Shown: positions 33,471 through 45,092, counted from the stretch's first letter. The stretch: 64,000 bases of DNA from Luzula sylvatica (GCA_946800325.1 OX326959.1:30170527-30234526), one strand, 5' to 3'. Notes: a model not told the origin generated them from the sequence alone. A program made the numbers and translations.

Positions 33471-34882
33471 CTAGCTTTTTCCCCGCGCAATTGCGCGAGA
33501 GCTCTCGAGTTTGTCATGATTATTCGCACATCCGTGATTTGGTATATTTTTAACCCCCTAATTTTTTTTGGATATTGTAAAAAATCCTCTATCTTTTTCC
33601 CCGCGCAATTTTTTTTACCAAACTTTTATTTTAAAATACTCCTTATGGATGATATTAATTTTTTTTTCCAAAATAACCTCCAAATCTCATATGTAATAAT
33701 TAAAAGTTATTTTTGTTATTTTTTATTAATTTTAAGAAAATTCATAAACACTTCTTAACATGTAGTGATTTAAAAAAATTTAAATTATTACATATTTTGT
33801 TTATATAATTTTAATATTCCATTCTTTATTCATAAAAAACTAACATTAAATAATAATAAATAAACATCTTGCAAATATATTCATAGAAAATATCTATTTA
33901 AACATCTACTTTTTATTTTAGTTTTCCTTTTATGTATTTTTTAATAGTTTTATAATATTTTATTTTTAAATATTTGCAAGATGTTCTTTTAATAATATTG
34001 TTCAACTTATTATAATTTTATGTTAATTTTTCAAGAAAAATAATACATAAGTCGAATATTTGTAATGAATGAAATATTAAAATTATATAACATATAACAT
34101 ATAGTAATTTTTTTAATTATTATATATTACAAAAAGTTTAAGAATTTTTTAAAATTAAAAAAATATTTTTTTTAAATGAATACATATGAAAATTAATTGT
34201 TTTTTACAATATCTAAAAATTTAAGGAGTCTTTTGAAAATTTTCCAAGTAAAGTGGTGATAGGGAGGCATAATAAGGTGGTGATGTGGAGGCATGAGATG
34301 AGAGGAATTATTAATAATGTAAAAAAGGACCGAAATTTAAATTAAAAAGGACCAAAATGTTAATAAAAAGTACCAAAGTGTGAACAAAAACTGAAAAGGA
34401 CCAAGATATAAATAAAAAGAACTATAATGTAAATTCAGAAATGTAAAAAAGGACCGACATGTAAATAAAAGAGGATCAAGATGTAAATGAAGGACCAAAA
34501 TGTAAGTTTCTAAACTTAAAAGGACAAAAATGTAAATAGAAAGGATCAAAATGTAGTTTTTTCAACTAAAAATGACCAAAATATAAATAAAAATGACCAA
34601 AATATAAATAAATTTTTTTCAAAGAGGCCCCTGGACCAAAGTGTAATTTTTCAAACTTGAAAGGACCAAATGTAAATAAAAAGGACAAAAATATAAATAA
34701 AAAAGGACCAAAATATAAATAAAAAGGACCAAAATATAATTTTTTCAAATAAAAATGACCAAAATATAAATAAAAATGATCAAAATGTAAAAAAAAATAT
34801 TTTTTTTTACAAAGAGGTCCCTGATGACGTGGAGGGCTAAGAAGAGGGGAATTTCCCTAACTTTATAACTATTAATAATTAA
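33471..34882 (-). mobile_element. Helitron copy B (non-autonomous)
   Basis: On the minus strand the 3' end is again a GCGC-rich hairpin (CGCGCAATTGCGCG core), spacer and GCTAG, with an A/T target at 33470. The body is collinear with copy A: the same embedded MITE and 'aaaggaccaaaatgtaaa' array, at high identity. The 5' end near 34870-34882 is less clear than in copy A because TC is not evident. At 33593-33610 a second short copy of CTTTTTCCCCGCGCAATT replaces about 24 bp found in copy A. Confidence 0.82.
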
Positions 34883-35820
34883 TAATGTGAAAATAAATAT
34901 CCATATGATTAAGTTAGTAATTGTTCCACACGGAAAACGATATTAAAATATGAATTATCTTGTGACGTGTATTTGTGCAATTCTTTATCTAAATTAAGAT
35001 GAACAAAGTATCCATGTTTGTAATTGGGACGTGTAGTGCATTCTTGTAATAAATGGATTCATTTACTTTGTGGACATCCAGTTGTACAGAAATAAGTCGA
35101 GATAAAATGGTAGAATTCAGCAATTGAATAATTAATTTAGTAATTATTGCACATGTAAGTGACTTTTCATGCTGTGTAGATTTTTAAACATATTTTGATA
35201 TTACAAAATTATGAAATTTATATTATTGCACATGTCAAGTGAATAATAATTAATTTAGAAATGTGAGATAAATAACCAACAAAAACTTGAACAACCCACT
35301 ACAAAACCAAGTATGAAAATATTAAAACATGATCAAGTTTGTTAAGATTGTGATGTTAGAGTGGATCTGGGTTATAGCTCGGTTGGGCATAATGCTTTTG
35401 ATGAATGAAAAATAAATTAAATTGAATTGAGAAGAGTATTGGTACATATAGGCGAAGGGAAACAGGATATTGGTTTCTGCTGCTAGCAGTAGAAGTGGAA
35501 TTGGATTACCGGTTTTGCTTGCTGCTTGCTCTCGGATTCTTTCCGTTTGCTCTCTTTTGTTTGTTTGTTTGTTTGTTTGGTCCTTAACTTTTAAGCTCCA
35601 CAAAATAATACCAAATAGAAAATAAAATAAATTTCAATGCACTCGTATGTATTTTATGCATATGAGGAGTCCAATTATAAGAAATGAATAGAACTTGAAA
35701 CATATACTTTATGGAGTGTATTTAATGATTTTTTTGTAAATTTTGTAAATTTTGTAGGTCCTCGTCAAGATCCAGATCTCCTGATGTTTCTGTAAGACAT
35801 TCATGAAATATCATATATAT
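34883..35820. other. Resumed tandem-duplication copy, then intergenic DNA
   Basis: 34883-35060 continues the duplicated block of 31560-31730 ('gtaattgttccacacggaaaacgat', 'gacgtgtatttgtgc'). The rest is AT-rich, with a (TTTG)n run at about 35557-35580 and no coding signal. Confidence 0.55.
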
Positions 35821-35940
35821 ATATATACACAGGCGCGCTAACGAGAATCCACAATTCGAATCCGCAAATCGAATCCACGCTGCGCGAAATTTGCAAATTA
35901 GTCCCTCTGGCGCTTGCTCCGACTATTAGCGACGATGACG
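35815..35940. repeat. (TA)n microsatellite followed by element-like end
   Basis: A TATATA run (about 35812-35827) is followed by 'acgagaatccacaattcg' and 'caaatcgaatccacg', a repeated GAATCCAC phrase. The complement of a similar arrangement lies at 40980-41030. Both may be ends of one element family that targets TA microsatellites. Confidence 0.45.
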
Positions 35941-36450
35941 AGGACTGCTACGAAGACAACGGAGAAGGGACGGCGGAGCTGACGACGGAGAAAGGTATTA
36001 CCACGGAACCGGCGACGTGCAGGCTCAGAAGACGTAGCAAGCAACCATGGTTCTTCTCTCGCTGACCATAATCCCCAATCCCCATGAACCTTAACCCTAA
36101 ATCAGCACACGAGAACTTCCTCCCATGCAATTCACCCTTCTCTCTCCCCCCTTCCATTAATCTCGCTTCACCCTTCTCTCTCCCCCCTTCCATTATCTCG
36201 CTTCACCCTTCTCTCTCCCTCCCCCTTCTCTTTAGCGAGGAAAGCCATGGGGACTCAGCTAAACATGGGTCGTTCTCTCTCTAATCTAGCAAAAACCTCT
36301 GCACATCCGCACTCACTCTTCTCTTTCTCTTTCTCTTTCTCAGTCGCCAAGCGAGGGGAGGTAACTTCTGAAATGAAGATTTTTCTCCCATGCAAAAACC
36401 TAAACGAAGCTTCTCCATCATCTCGCTCGCTCTCCATCCCTGTATGATTT
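35940..36450 (+). other. Leader-like CT-rich region upstream of captured exons
   Basis: Mixed-composition DNA contains three tandem copies of 'ttcacccttctctctcccc' (36126-36222). An ATG at 36247 begins a 66-codon frame ending at a possible splice donor (gtatga at 36442). The product is Ser-rich and unrecognised, and no acceptor that keeps the frame into the downstream exons could be fixed. Confidence 0.4.
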
Positions 36451-36786
36451 CTTACTGTTTTTAGAACTTGCGATTTTATGCTATTTTTTGTTATTTTCTT
36501 GCTGAAATTTTTTAGATTGTTTGATTTCTTTGACGATTTTAATTGAAAAGCCACGACTTATCTCACAATTTCAGAGATTTCTTTGACGATTTGTTTCTCG
36601 AGCATGGATTTTCCACGATTTAACTCACAATTGCAGCAATTTCAGATTTTTCCGAGTTAATTGTCAGTTTTTTACGAATTGCAGCTGTTTTTCGGGTATT
36701 TTTACTGGTATGCACAAGATACTTTCGACGATTTGAATACTCTCGTGGGTTCAGCAATTTACGAATCGCAGCAATTTCAGATTTGA

Positions 36787-37454
36787 ATACTTTCGATAAC
36801 AAGTGGAGAAGCTTCAGATTCGAAAAGCAAAGATAATTCCAGCGATGACGCATTAAAGGCCTTTATGGATTGGCTCTTCTCTCAGGTTATATACATTTAT
36901 AATTCTATGAAATATTTCTCAAATTGAACAGTCATATTCTATTATTTGTCTACTATTATTTTCTTTCTCTGATGCTATTGAGCTCATTAAATTTTCGATT
37001 AATATGGTGTGGTCCTTATTTTTGCAAATTGATTTGTATGACTAAATTAGTCCAATTGATTCTCATTTAAGCTTGGGTCGTCCAATTAAACTCCATTTCG
37101 TGTTCAATTTTACACTTTCACACTCAATTTCACCCAATTTTATCCTTGAATTACTATTAATAATGAGAACTAATTTAATTAATATTATTTATGTATTTAA
37201 TTTCATTCACATTTCACAGAGGACGGCAATTCATCATGGTGATAAGTTTCATCTGTATCACTCAATTGTTCCTCTACTTCAGAAATTGCATTCACAGGAC
37301 CTTGAGGCCAAGATAGCCAAGTCAAAGTTCGTGCTTTTTTAATTCATCCAATTTCTTATTTTTTTTATTAATTAATGAATTGATTAATTAATTTGATTTT
37401 AGGTTGGGGCAGGTGGCGGCCAGAAGAGAAAAAGATAGGGAGACAGCGATCTAG
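36787..37454 (+). pseudogene. Captured gene fragment: three exons with intact introns
   Basis: Three segments share one frame across two GT-AG introns. Exon 1 (open from 36787, donor at 36886) contains an acidic/Ser stretch and ends FMDWLFSQ. Exon 2 (37220-37326) encodes about 35 residues including FHLYHSIVPLLQKL and ends with a split Lys codon. Exon 3 (37403-37454) continues KLGQVAARREKDR and stops at TAG (37452-37454). Introns are 36886-37219 and 37327-37402. The helical, charged peptide looks like a piece of a larger cellular protein that I do not recognise. There is no credible start codon in frame, so it is a partial, probably element-captured genomic copy rather than a working gene. Confidence 0.6.
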
Positions 37455-38134
37455 GCGGCCAGGAGAGTGGGTGAGAGGGAAAGTGATCGGCCAGGAAAGA
37501 GAGATCTGTTATTTCCAAATTTAGTTTCCATGCGGGTCAAATTTATCTTATCGGATCCGGATATTAGTGAGTTTAGGGTAATGTTTTTGAGCTGTTTCTT
37601 CAGCTGACGTGGCAAGAGCGCCCCGGCCACGATAGTGTGCGGGTTGGCTGCGGGGTAAATGATGCGTGGTGTCTAATCTTATTGGTGACATCGCATAGCG
37701 AAGCTGCAATTTCATTAATGGCTTCCATTCACGTGGCAAGCTTCTCTTCTTTCTTTTTTTTTCTTGAATGGGTTCTAGATTTAATTTTTTGTTATTTTTT
37801 ATATTAAAATGTTTTGTAATATTATATTGTATTATGTAAGATAATGATAACACAAGTATGTACTATAAGTTATGTAGTTATATAGGGGTGAGGGAGGATT
37901 TTTAATAATTGCAAGTACTTTGTAATAACTCATATTTTTTTTTTTCATTATTTTTTGTAATATTTTTATTCTTAGGCTGTTTGATTTAGACGTGGTTATA
38001 AATTATAATAACTTGTATTCCTTGCTTCACATGTGTATGGTATTAGATGAGCAACATTTTATGTGTATGGTATTTGATGAACGAAAAATAATAATATAAT
38101 ATTTGGTGTTTAAAAAATAGTCATCCAAAGTGGA
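37455..38134. other. Intergenic, partly promoter-like
   Basis: 37590-37750 is GC-richer with two ACGTGGCAAG motifs (about 37605 and 37731, G-box-like) but no downstream reading frame. The remainder is AT-rich, with 'gctgtttgatttagacg' at about 37976 resembling the start of a TIR element whose partner was not found. Confidence 0.45.
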
Positions 38135-39385
38135 TTTTAATGATCATGTTCATCAAATAATTAACTATATTTTGCTAAATTCAATCGTATATTTTGCTAA
38201 ATTTAATCATATATTCTGTTAAATTTAATCATATATTATGTTCAATTTTATAGTATATTTTGCTAAATTCAATCATATATATTGGTGAATTATATGAAAT
38301 TAATGATCGTATTCATCAGATAATTAACTATATTTTAGTAAATTCAATCGTATATTCTGTTAAATTTAATCGTATATTTTGCTAAATTCAATAATATATT
38401 TTGCTGAATTATGTGAAATTAATGATCATGTTCATCAGATAATTAACTATATTTTGCTAAATTCAATCGTATATTTTTGCTAAATTTAATCATATATTAT
38501 GTTTTAATCATATATTATGTTAAATTCAATCATATATTCTGTTAAATTTAATCGTATATTTTGCTAAATTCAATAATATATTTTGCTGAATTATATGAAA
38601 TTAATGATCATGATCATCAGATAATTAACTATATTTTGCTCAATTCAATCGTATATTTTTGCTAAATTTAATCATATATTCTGTTAAATTTAATCATATA
38701 TTGTGTTAAATTTAATCATATATTCTGATAAATTTAATCATATATTCTGTTAAATTCAATCATATATTCTGTTAAATTTAATCGTATATTTTGGTAAATT
38801 CAATAATATATTTTTGCTGAATTATATGAAATTAATGATCATGTTCATCAGATAATTAACTATATTTTGCTAAATTCAATCGTATATTTTTGCTAAATTT
38901 AATCATATATTCTGTTAAATTCAATCATATATTCTGGTAAATTCAATCATATATTATGTTAAATTTAATCATATATTATGTTAAATTCAATCATATATTC
39001 TGTTAAATTTAATCGTATATTTTGCTAAATTCAATAATATATTTTGCTGAATTATATGAAATTAATGATCATGTTCATCAGATAATTAACTATATTTTGC
39101 TAAATTCAATCGTATATTTTTGCTAAATTTAATCATATATTCTGTTAAATTTAATCATATATTTTAGTGAATTATATGAAATAAATAATCGTATTCATCG
39201 GATAATTAATTATATTTTAATAAATTCAATCGTATATTCTGTGAAATTTAATCCTATATTTTGCTAAATTCAATCATATATTTTGGTGAATTATATGAAA
39301 TTAATGATCGTATTCATCGGATAATTACGTATATTTTAGTAAATTCAAACTTATATTATGTTAAATTTAATCATATATTTTGATC
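38135..39385. repeat. Satellite with higher-order structure
   Basis: A basic unit of about 20 bp (TAAATTTAATCATATATTCTG and variants) is grouped into longer blocks that each begin 'ttaatgatcatgttcatcagataattaac'. Block starts fall near 38138, 38301, 38421, 38601, 38832, 39062, 39183 and 39301, giving sizes of about 118-231 bp according to how many short units they hold. About 1.25 kb in total. Confidence 0.93.
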
Positions 39386-40470
39386 AATTAAAATGATAAA
39401 ATAATTACAATGACCAAAACACCCTTCTTTGTTATTTGATCAATTAACATAATTAACAAAATCAATTAACATAAATCACCATATAGTACTATCTGTCTTC
39501 AAATTACTAGTCATATTGCTCATCTTTCTTTTATACTACACGATGAATAAATTATCACCAAAAACAATTCAAAAAATTAACTAATTTAATTCGAACAATT
39601 TGTCCAAATTATGTAAAAAATTAACAACTAATTTAACCGGTGGGTCTCATTTCTTCAAGGTCTCCATGTCGGCACTTGAACTGAAATGAAGCCATTGTTC
39701 TACAATGTCCACAAAAAAAAAATGAAAAACTGAAACGAGAACTTGTCAAAATATAAATAGCACACCATGTCAAAGCACGGCATGAACTGATTTAGTATAA
39801 TTTAAATAAAAACCATTCATGTCAAATAGCTTCAATTCATAATCCATTGCACAATTGACCCCCTTTCCACACACTCCTGCAATATTGGTACCGGATTGTC
39901 TGGTTTCACAGGTAGCGGAACCGGTACGCTGGAACATCCCTGCCCATGATTTGAGAAAAAAAAAATGCATCTGTTATATTCGCTGCTTGTTCGCTCGGCA
40001 GCAAATTACTAGGCTTGGTACAATGAATTTCAGCTACAAATACTCGAGAGTTTTGAATTTGAAGATCAGACGAGTCTTTTACAGATCCAATAACCCTTTT
40101 CAAGATCCAATACTGGTAATTTTAGCATTTCAACCCCAAATAGTTACATAATTGTAATTAATGTCTAAAAATCTGTTTTAAATCTCCGTTGCAACCTAAT
40201 TAATTGTTCCGCTGATGCTTAAAGAAACATAATTTGGACCTATTTGAAAGAATTGGACCTCATAACTCATGCAAAAGGGTCCTTGTATACATTCAAAATG
40301 ATAGATTATGCAAAACAAATATGCATATATCCAAGAATTCGTGAGAATTCAGCATCTCAACTGAACGAATAGAGATCTACAAAGAAAGAAAAGAGAGAAA
40401 AGGAGTAGTGGGTTTGAGTTCACATACTTGTTGCAATTGAAGCACGATTTAATTTAGGAAGGCCCGTTCT
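39386..40470. other. Intergenic DNA, no supported gene
   Basis: 39860-40100 is GC-richer with short unrecognised frames on both strands. Nothing else is supported. Confidence 0.45.
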
Positions 40471-40850
40471 TTTTTTTTGCTCAGGAAGACACGAATTTCT
40501 CTTTCATCAATCCCGAAGCAGAGCTCGATCTCTCTTTCACTGGTGGAATTTTCTTCGCAGCGGCATTTCGCGTTCGTGACTCCAGCAACAGGTGGTGTGG
40601 CATGGAGAAGACGACATAGCCGGAGAAAGAAGACCGGCAAGACCGTCGCAAACCGCCATCATCGTGGCTCGGAGGAAGTGCACTGGAGGAGGAGGAGGAG
40701 GCGGCGATCATCGCTCGGTGACAGAGAGCAATTCCAATTCCAATGCCGAGAGTGCGGATCGTGGTTCGGAGGAAGTGGACTGGAGGAGGAGGAGGAGGTG
40801 ATCGTGGCTCGGTGAGAGAGAGAGAGAGAAGGTGAGGGGGGTCTGTATCG
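40470..40850 (+). other. GC-rich exon-like patch with internal duplication
   Basis: A block starting 'atcgtggctcggaggaagtg' followed by GGAGGAGGAGGAGG (from about 40662) is duplicated about 97 bp later (from about 40759). A 112-codon frame (40477-40815) runs through it, Arg/Glu-rich because of the repeat. I do not recognise it and would not call it a gene. A (GA)n run closes the patch at about 40815-40828. Confidence 0.45.
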
Positions 40851-40949
40851 TGAGGGTGTGGGCTTGAAAATGGTTATATTTACAAAATGGTCCCTCCGCT
40901 TCGTGAGTTTAACAAATTATGAAAAAAAGTCCTTCCGCCTGTAAATATA

Positions 40950-41032
40950 TTTTATTTTAGTCCTTGAATTCGTTTCGTGGATTCTTTTTGTGGATTCTAT
41001 TTAGCATTTCTCTATATATATATATATACTTT
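40950..41032. repeat. GAATCCAC-type end beside a (TA)n run (inverted relative to 35815)
   Basis: The complement of 40970-41030 reads TATATA, AGAAATGCTAAATAGAATCC, AAAAAGAATCCACGAA. It shares GAATCCAC repeats and the TA-microsatellite boundary with 35815-35890. Confidence 0.4.
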
Positions 41033-41445
41033 TCACAATTCTTGTTTTTACCTACAAAATAATTTAACTTTATGCAGCCTCGCAAAGGCACTCAGATAAA
41101 AAACCAAGCAGTACAAAATAATTTTGTTTTTACTTTTTACCTACAAAACAATTTAACTGGATGGCGTGAACACAGAGCAAAGGCACGAACAACCCACTAC
41201 AAAACCAAGCACACGCAAAAGAAACGAAAAGTCGAACAAATAGAAGTACTCGAACAATCCGAAAAAAAAAACGCATATACTGAAATCATAAAAGGAGCTG
41301 CATGTATTCATCAATGGCCGAACACATAACCCAAAAAGGGGAACAACTCTTTACAAAACTAAGCACTCAGAAAGAAGACAAAAAAAAAAAAAACCGAAAC
41401 AAATCCAGAAAACACTCAATACTAATTGGCATATTTTAAAAGAAA

Positions 41446-42010
41446 ATAAAAGAAAGAAGAGCTAGAGCTGCCTCACAATCTGAAGCAGGAAAATAATAGA
41501 AAGAAGAGCTAGAGCTGCCTCACAATCTGAAGCTGGAAAATAAAAGAAAGAAGAGCTAGAGCTGCCTCACAATCTGAAGCTGGAAAATAAAAGAAAGAAG
41601 AGCTAGAGCTGCCTCACAATCTGAAGCTGGAAAATAAAAGAAAGAAGAGCTAGAGCTGCCTCACAATCTGAAGCTGGAAAATAAAAGAAAGAAGAGCTAG
41701 AGCTGCCTCACAATCTGAAGCAGGAAAATAAAAGAAAGAAGAGCTAGAACTGCCTCACAATCTGAAGCTGGAAAATAAAAGAAAGAAGAGCTAGAGCTGC
41801 CTCACAATCTGAAGCTGGAAAATAAAAGAAAGAAGAGCTAGAGCTGCCTCACAATCTGAAGCAGGAAAATAAAAGAAAGAAGAGCTAGAACTGCCTCACA
41901 ATCTGAAGCAGGAAAATAAAAGAAAGAAGAGCTAGAACTGCCTCACAATCTGAAGCAGGAAAATAAAAGAAAGAAGAGCTAGAGCTACCTCACAATCCGA
42001 AGAAGAAAAA
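41446..42010. repeat. 47-bp minisatellite, about 12 copies
   Basis: The phrase CCTCACAATC starts at 41471 and then recurs at exact 47-bp intervals to 41988. Units differ mainly at two sites (gaagcTgg/gaagcAgg and agAgctg/agAActg). 47 is not a multiple of three, and there is no spacer diversity. Confidence 0.97.
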
Positions 42011-42929
42011 TAGGAGAGAAAAGCTGCGCAAGACAAGAAATGAACAACCAAGAAGGCAAAAGAGTAAAGCAGGGCTTATATAGAGGAAGGATATGTCCAC
42101 CATAGACCAAGGAACACCTAAGATGCAAAGAGGGAAAACCGAGAGTATTCACAGTTTACACTCATAAAAAAAGACCAAGGTACATACTACATAGACCGTG
42201 AACCCCAAAAAAAATCCAAAGAAACCACATAAACCAAGAACGAATAAAAAAATAATCTACCAACATACCCCTTACCAATCCGACGGTCTAGAACAATTGA
42301 GCCGAAAATAAGGAAAAATCAGACGGTCAGAAAGCAATCGTGCTGAGATCATATCACACGGCCCCAATCAATGCAACACAGAATCATACAACGAAAACCA
42401 CAAAAAATCAGCGCAAATTTTTCTGAGACAACCTGCTCACGTATTAAACGGGGAGAACTGGAAAACCGTTAAAAATATACACAAGAAAAAATTTACTCTC
42501 TAATATGTAAAACTAAAATTATTATCACTCACTTTCATGTATTACTTTGCTGGTAAATAGTCAAAATATTCGACTATCACCATAAACATTCAACATATTT
42601 AACTACCATCATAAAGATTCAAAATTTCTATCTAGTACCAAAACTTTGTTTTTTCGAAAAAAAAAACTAACATCAGAAACATTCAACTAAAGACTGGGAC
42701 AAAAACAAAATACCATCGACCAAAAAAAAGCAAGAGAGGCTGAGTCTAGCCAAATAGCCATTCACTAGAAACATTAATAGAAACAAATAAGATTCAAAAT
42801 AGTAAATATGAAATAAATTAAAAATAAGAAAACGCTGATAAAATAAACAAGAATTTGAAATGAAATTCTTGAAGACGAATCACTATTTACTCAAATAATC
42901 ATTGAAGGCCCAAGTGACTCAAGAATTAT
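42011..42929. other. Intergenic DNA
   Basis: A-rich on the plus strand. No coding frame, TIR or duplication recognised. Confidence 0.5.
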
Positions 42930-43345
42930 ATATATATAATTTTTATATTTGATATATTTGATTTTTATATTTTTTTCTGAAAAACTATCATAAAATAATA
43001 ATAAAATTAACAACAATATTAAAATAATGACTTGCAATAAAAATTAAAATATCACAAAACTATTAAAAATACATAAAACGAGAACGAAAATATAAAAACT
43101 AGATGTTTAAAAAAATATTTTTCTATTAATATATTTTCAATGTGTGTTTATTTATTTTTAATAAAATTAATAAAAAATAACAAATATTTTTTTTAATTAC
43201 TGTAATGAAAATTAAAGAGTATTTTGGTCAAAAAATTTTAACGTCATTTATGATTAATTTTAACTCCTATAGGAAATATTTGAAAATAAAAATTTGGTAG
43301 AGAATTTTTTTTGAAATTTTCAAAAAAACAAGAGGTTTTTAGAAT
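42930..43345. mobile_element. Right half of an 'aaaataccc' family MULE-MITE
   Basis: The stretch from 'gagtattttggtcaaaa' through 'tgattaattttaactcctataggaaatatttgaaaataaaaatttggtag' to 'gaaattttcaaaaaaac' matches the right arm of the element at 53319-54174. The left arm is missing or scrambled. Confidence 0.6.
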
Positions 43346-43369
43346 TCCTTGCCTAAAAGAACTACTACA

Positions 43370-43442
43370 ATAACCTAATTCACATCCAAACATACAACAG
43401 TAAAATTTCTGTATTTTATTTACTAAGGATCCAAGCAAGCCC
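43370..43442. mobile_element. Solo PIF/Harbinger-like right end
   Basis: The complement reads GGGCTTGCTTGGATCC, with a subterminal 'gtatgtttggatgtgaa', and is bordered by TTA (43443-43445). The partner end was not found. Confidence 0.5.
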
Positions 43443-43967
43443 TTATGTTGAAATTTGAATTTGAGCCCTTGAGTTCACTAAACCAGGGCCGGTGAGGAGC
43501 AAACCCAACAAGACTCTGGTCTGGACTAGGGCAACGTTTAAATGTTCATAAGATTGTTATATATATTATATTATTTGGAACAATCAATAAAATAAAGATT
43601 GGCTTGTTGGCTTGGATATTTATATTTATTTTTCCATTTAGCACCGAGATGAAGGAAATAGAAAAAAGAAAAGAAAGACAATATTTAACCATAATATCCT
43701 CTAAATAGTAAATACTACAAACTAACATGCTACACATAACTAACATATATTTAATTACTCTATATTTAATTGTATGTCATGTTAATTAACTATGTCTTCT
43801 ATGATAATTAGCATGTTAATTACCTGTATTAATCATCATATAGACGAAGGAAATAGGAAAAAGAACATTTAACGTGGTCCAGAGAGAATAATAATATTAT
43901 ATGTATCTATTTGGAATTGGGCCCAATGTTTGAATTAAGAATTTGAATTTGATTATTTGGGGTATAA

Positions 43968-44165
43968 TTACAAACTGGAATTGGCCCAATGAAGTTTTGG
44001 AAAGATCATATTGAAGTGCCCTACCAATATCCATGGGAGGTTAGGGGGATTTGCATTATATAGGTCGAGTAGAAAGGTGTTTGTAAGATTGTCTTTCTTT
44101 GGCTCATATATACTAGAGATTAAGAAAGAAAAACCATTAGCGAGAGAGAATTTTGTATTTAGCAT
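43968..44165 (-). pseudogene. LINE (L1-type) endonuclease fragment
   Basis: A 65-codon minus-strand frame contains FSFLISSIYEPKKDNLTNTF followed by LPWILVGHFNMI. This resembles the 'xxxVYGP...F...L......PWllxGDFNxI' region of the endonuclease/exonuclease/phosphatase domain in plant LINE ORF2 proteins. The catalytic-region GDFN motif is changed to GHFN. The frame has no neighbouring reverse transcriptase. It is a short, degraded remnant; two further minus-strand frames at 44503-44935 may belong to the same old insertion. Confidence 0.65.
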
Positions 44166-44502
44166 AAATTAATTTTGATTATGATTTATTAGAGTGAACT
44201 CATTATACCAAGTGGTTACTAGTCCTTTTGATTCTATGGCTTTGATACATTTGGCATTAGGGATGTTTTTATGACAAATAGATTTTGAAGAAAAAAAAGT
44301 TGGAATCATTCCATTTAGTTTTTTTGGAGGCAAATGATATTAGATTTCGAATCTTTAACTAGATTCTTAACAATTTTGTATTTTTCCAAATTACCCAATT
44401 CTCTCACGTTCCAATCAAAATAGCATGTTAATTAAAAAGCGACATAAATAAACTTAAACAAAAGGATGCCTTCTATGCTCAATTACGAAAGGACTAGATG
44501 GT

Positions 44503-44935
44503 CTAAACATAATACTCACCATCATCCCCATAATCAATTTTTTGCTCATCATTGTCTTCGAAATCAAATTTCAAATTCGATTCATTTGTATGTGGGACTG
44601 CAAGAAAAGCACAAAGATTAGGAGGATTGGTTGGACCCATGTCCCTTTGATTAAGATTTAACGACAATTTTCCAATTACTTTTTTGCATTTTTTCTTTTT
44701 GCCCTGTCTAAGGTAAGTGTGATAAAATATTCTCATTTTTTTCCAGTTAGCAATCTCTTGTTTTTAAAGCCCATTGTTTCAATGTTTTTCCTGGATCCAT
44801 ATGCTGGATATTTTTCTCTGAGGGAAACTTATTTGGGCTCTGTAAAATATTTGAGCTAGAATTGTTGAGGTCTTTATTTTCAATTGATTGTTGTAGGAAT
44901 AATTTGTGTAGATGGGTTGATTTTGGAGAGGCCAC
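44503..44935 (-). pseudogene. Possible upstream part of the same LINE remnant
   Basis: Two minus-strand frames (44747-44935, 62 codons; 44503-44736, 77 codons) lie upstream, in transcription order, of the endonuclease fragment. They are hydrophilic, with a basic KKKKCKKV stretch and an acidic end. In plant LINEs such low-complexity sequence often lies between ORF1 and the endonuclease, but I cannot match them to a family; the link is positional only. Confidence 0.3.
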
Positions 44936-45092
44936 ATAATTCTTTTATTTTTCTAATTGGGTCAAATTTAAATTTGATGGTGATTGAGCTTCTATGTGTA
45001 AAATGATAATTTTACAGCAATGATTATATTGAATTGGGCTCCAATTGTTAATTTAAGAATTTCAATTTGATTATTAGGGGTATAAAGTATAA

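Noticed and set aside
40477..40815. 112-codon Arg/Glu-rich frame
   Set aside because: Openness and composition come from a duplicated GGAGGAGGAGG block; no recognisable protein.
41446..42010. Regular repeat array that could be mistaken for a CRISPR
   Set aside because: Units are contiguous 47-bp copies without unique spacers, in a plant genome context.
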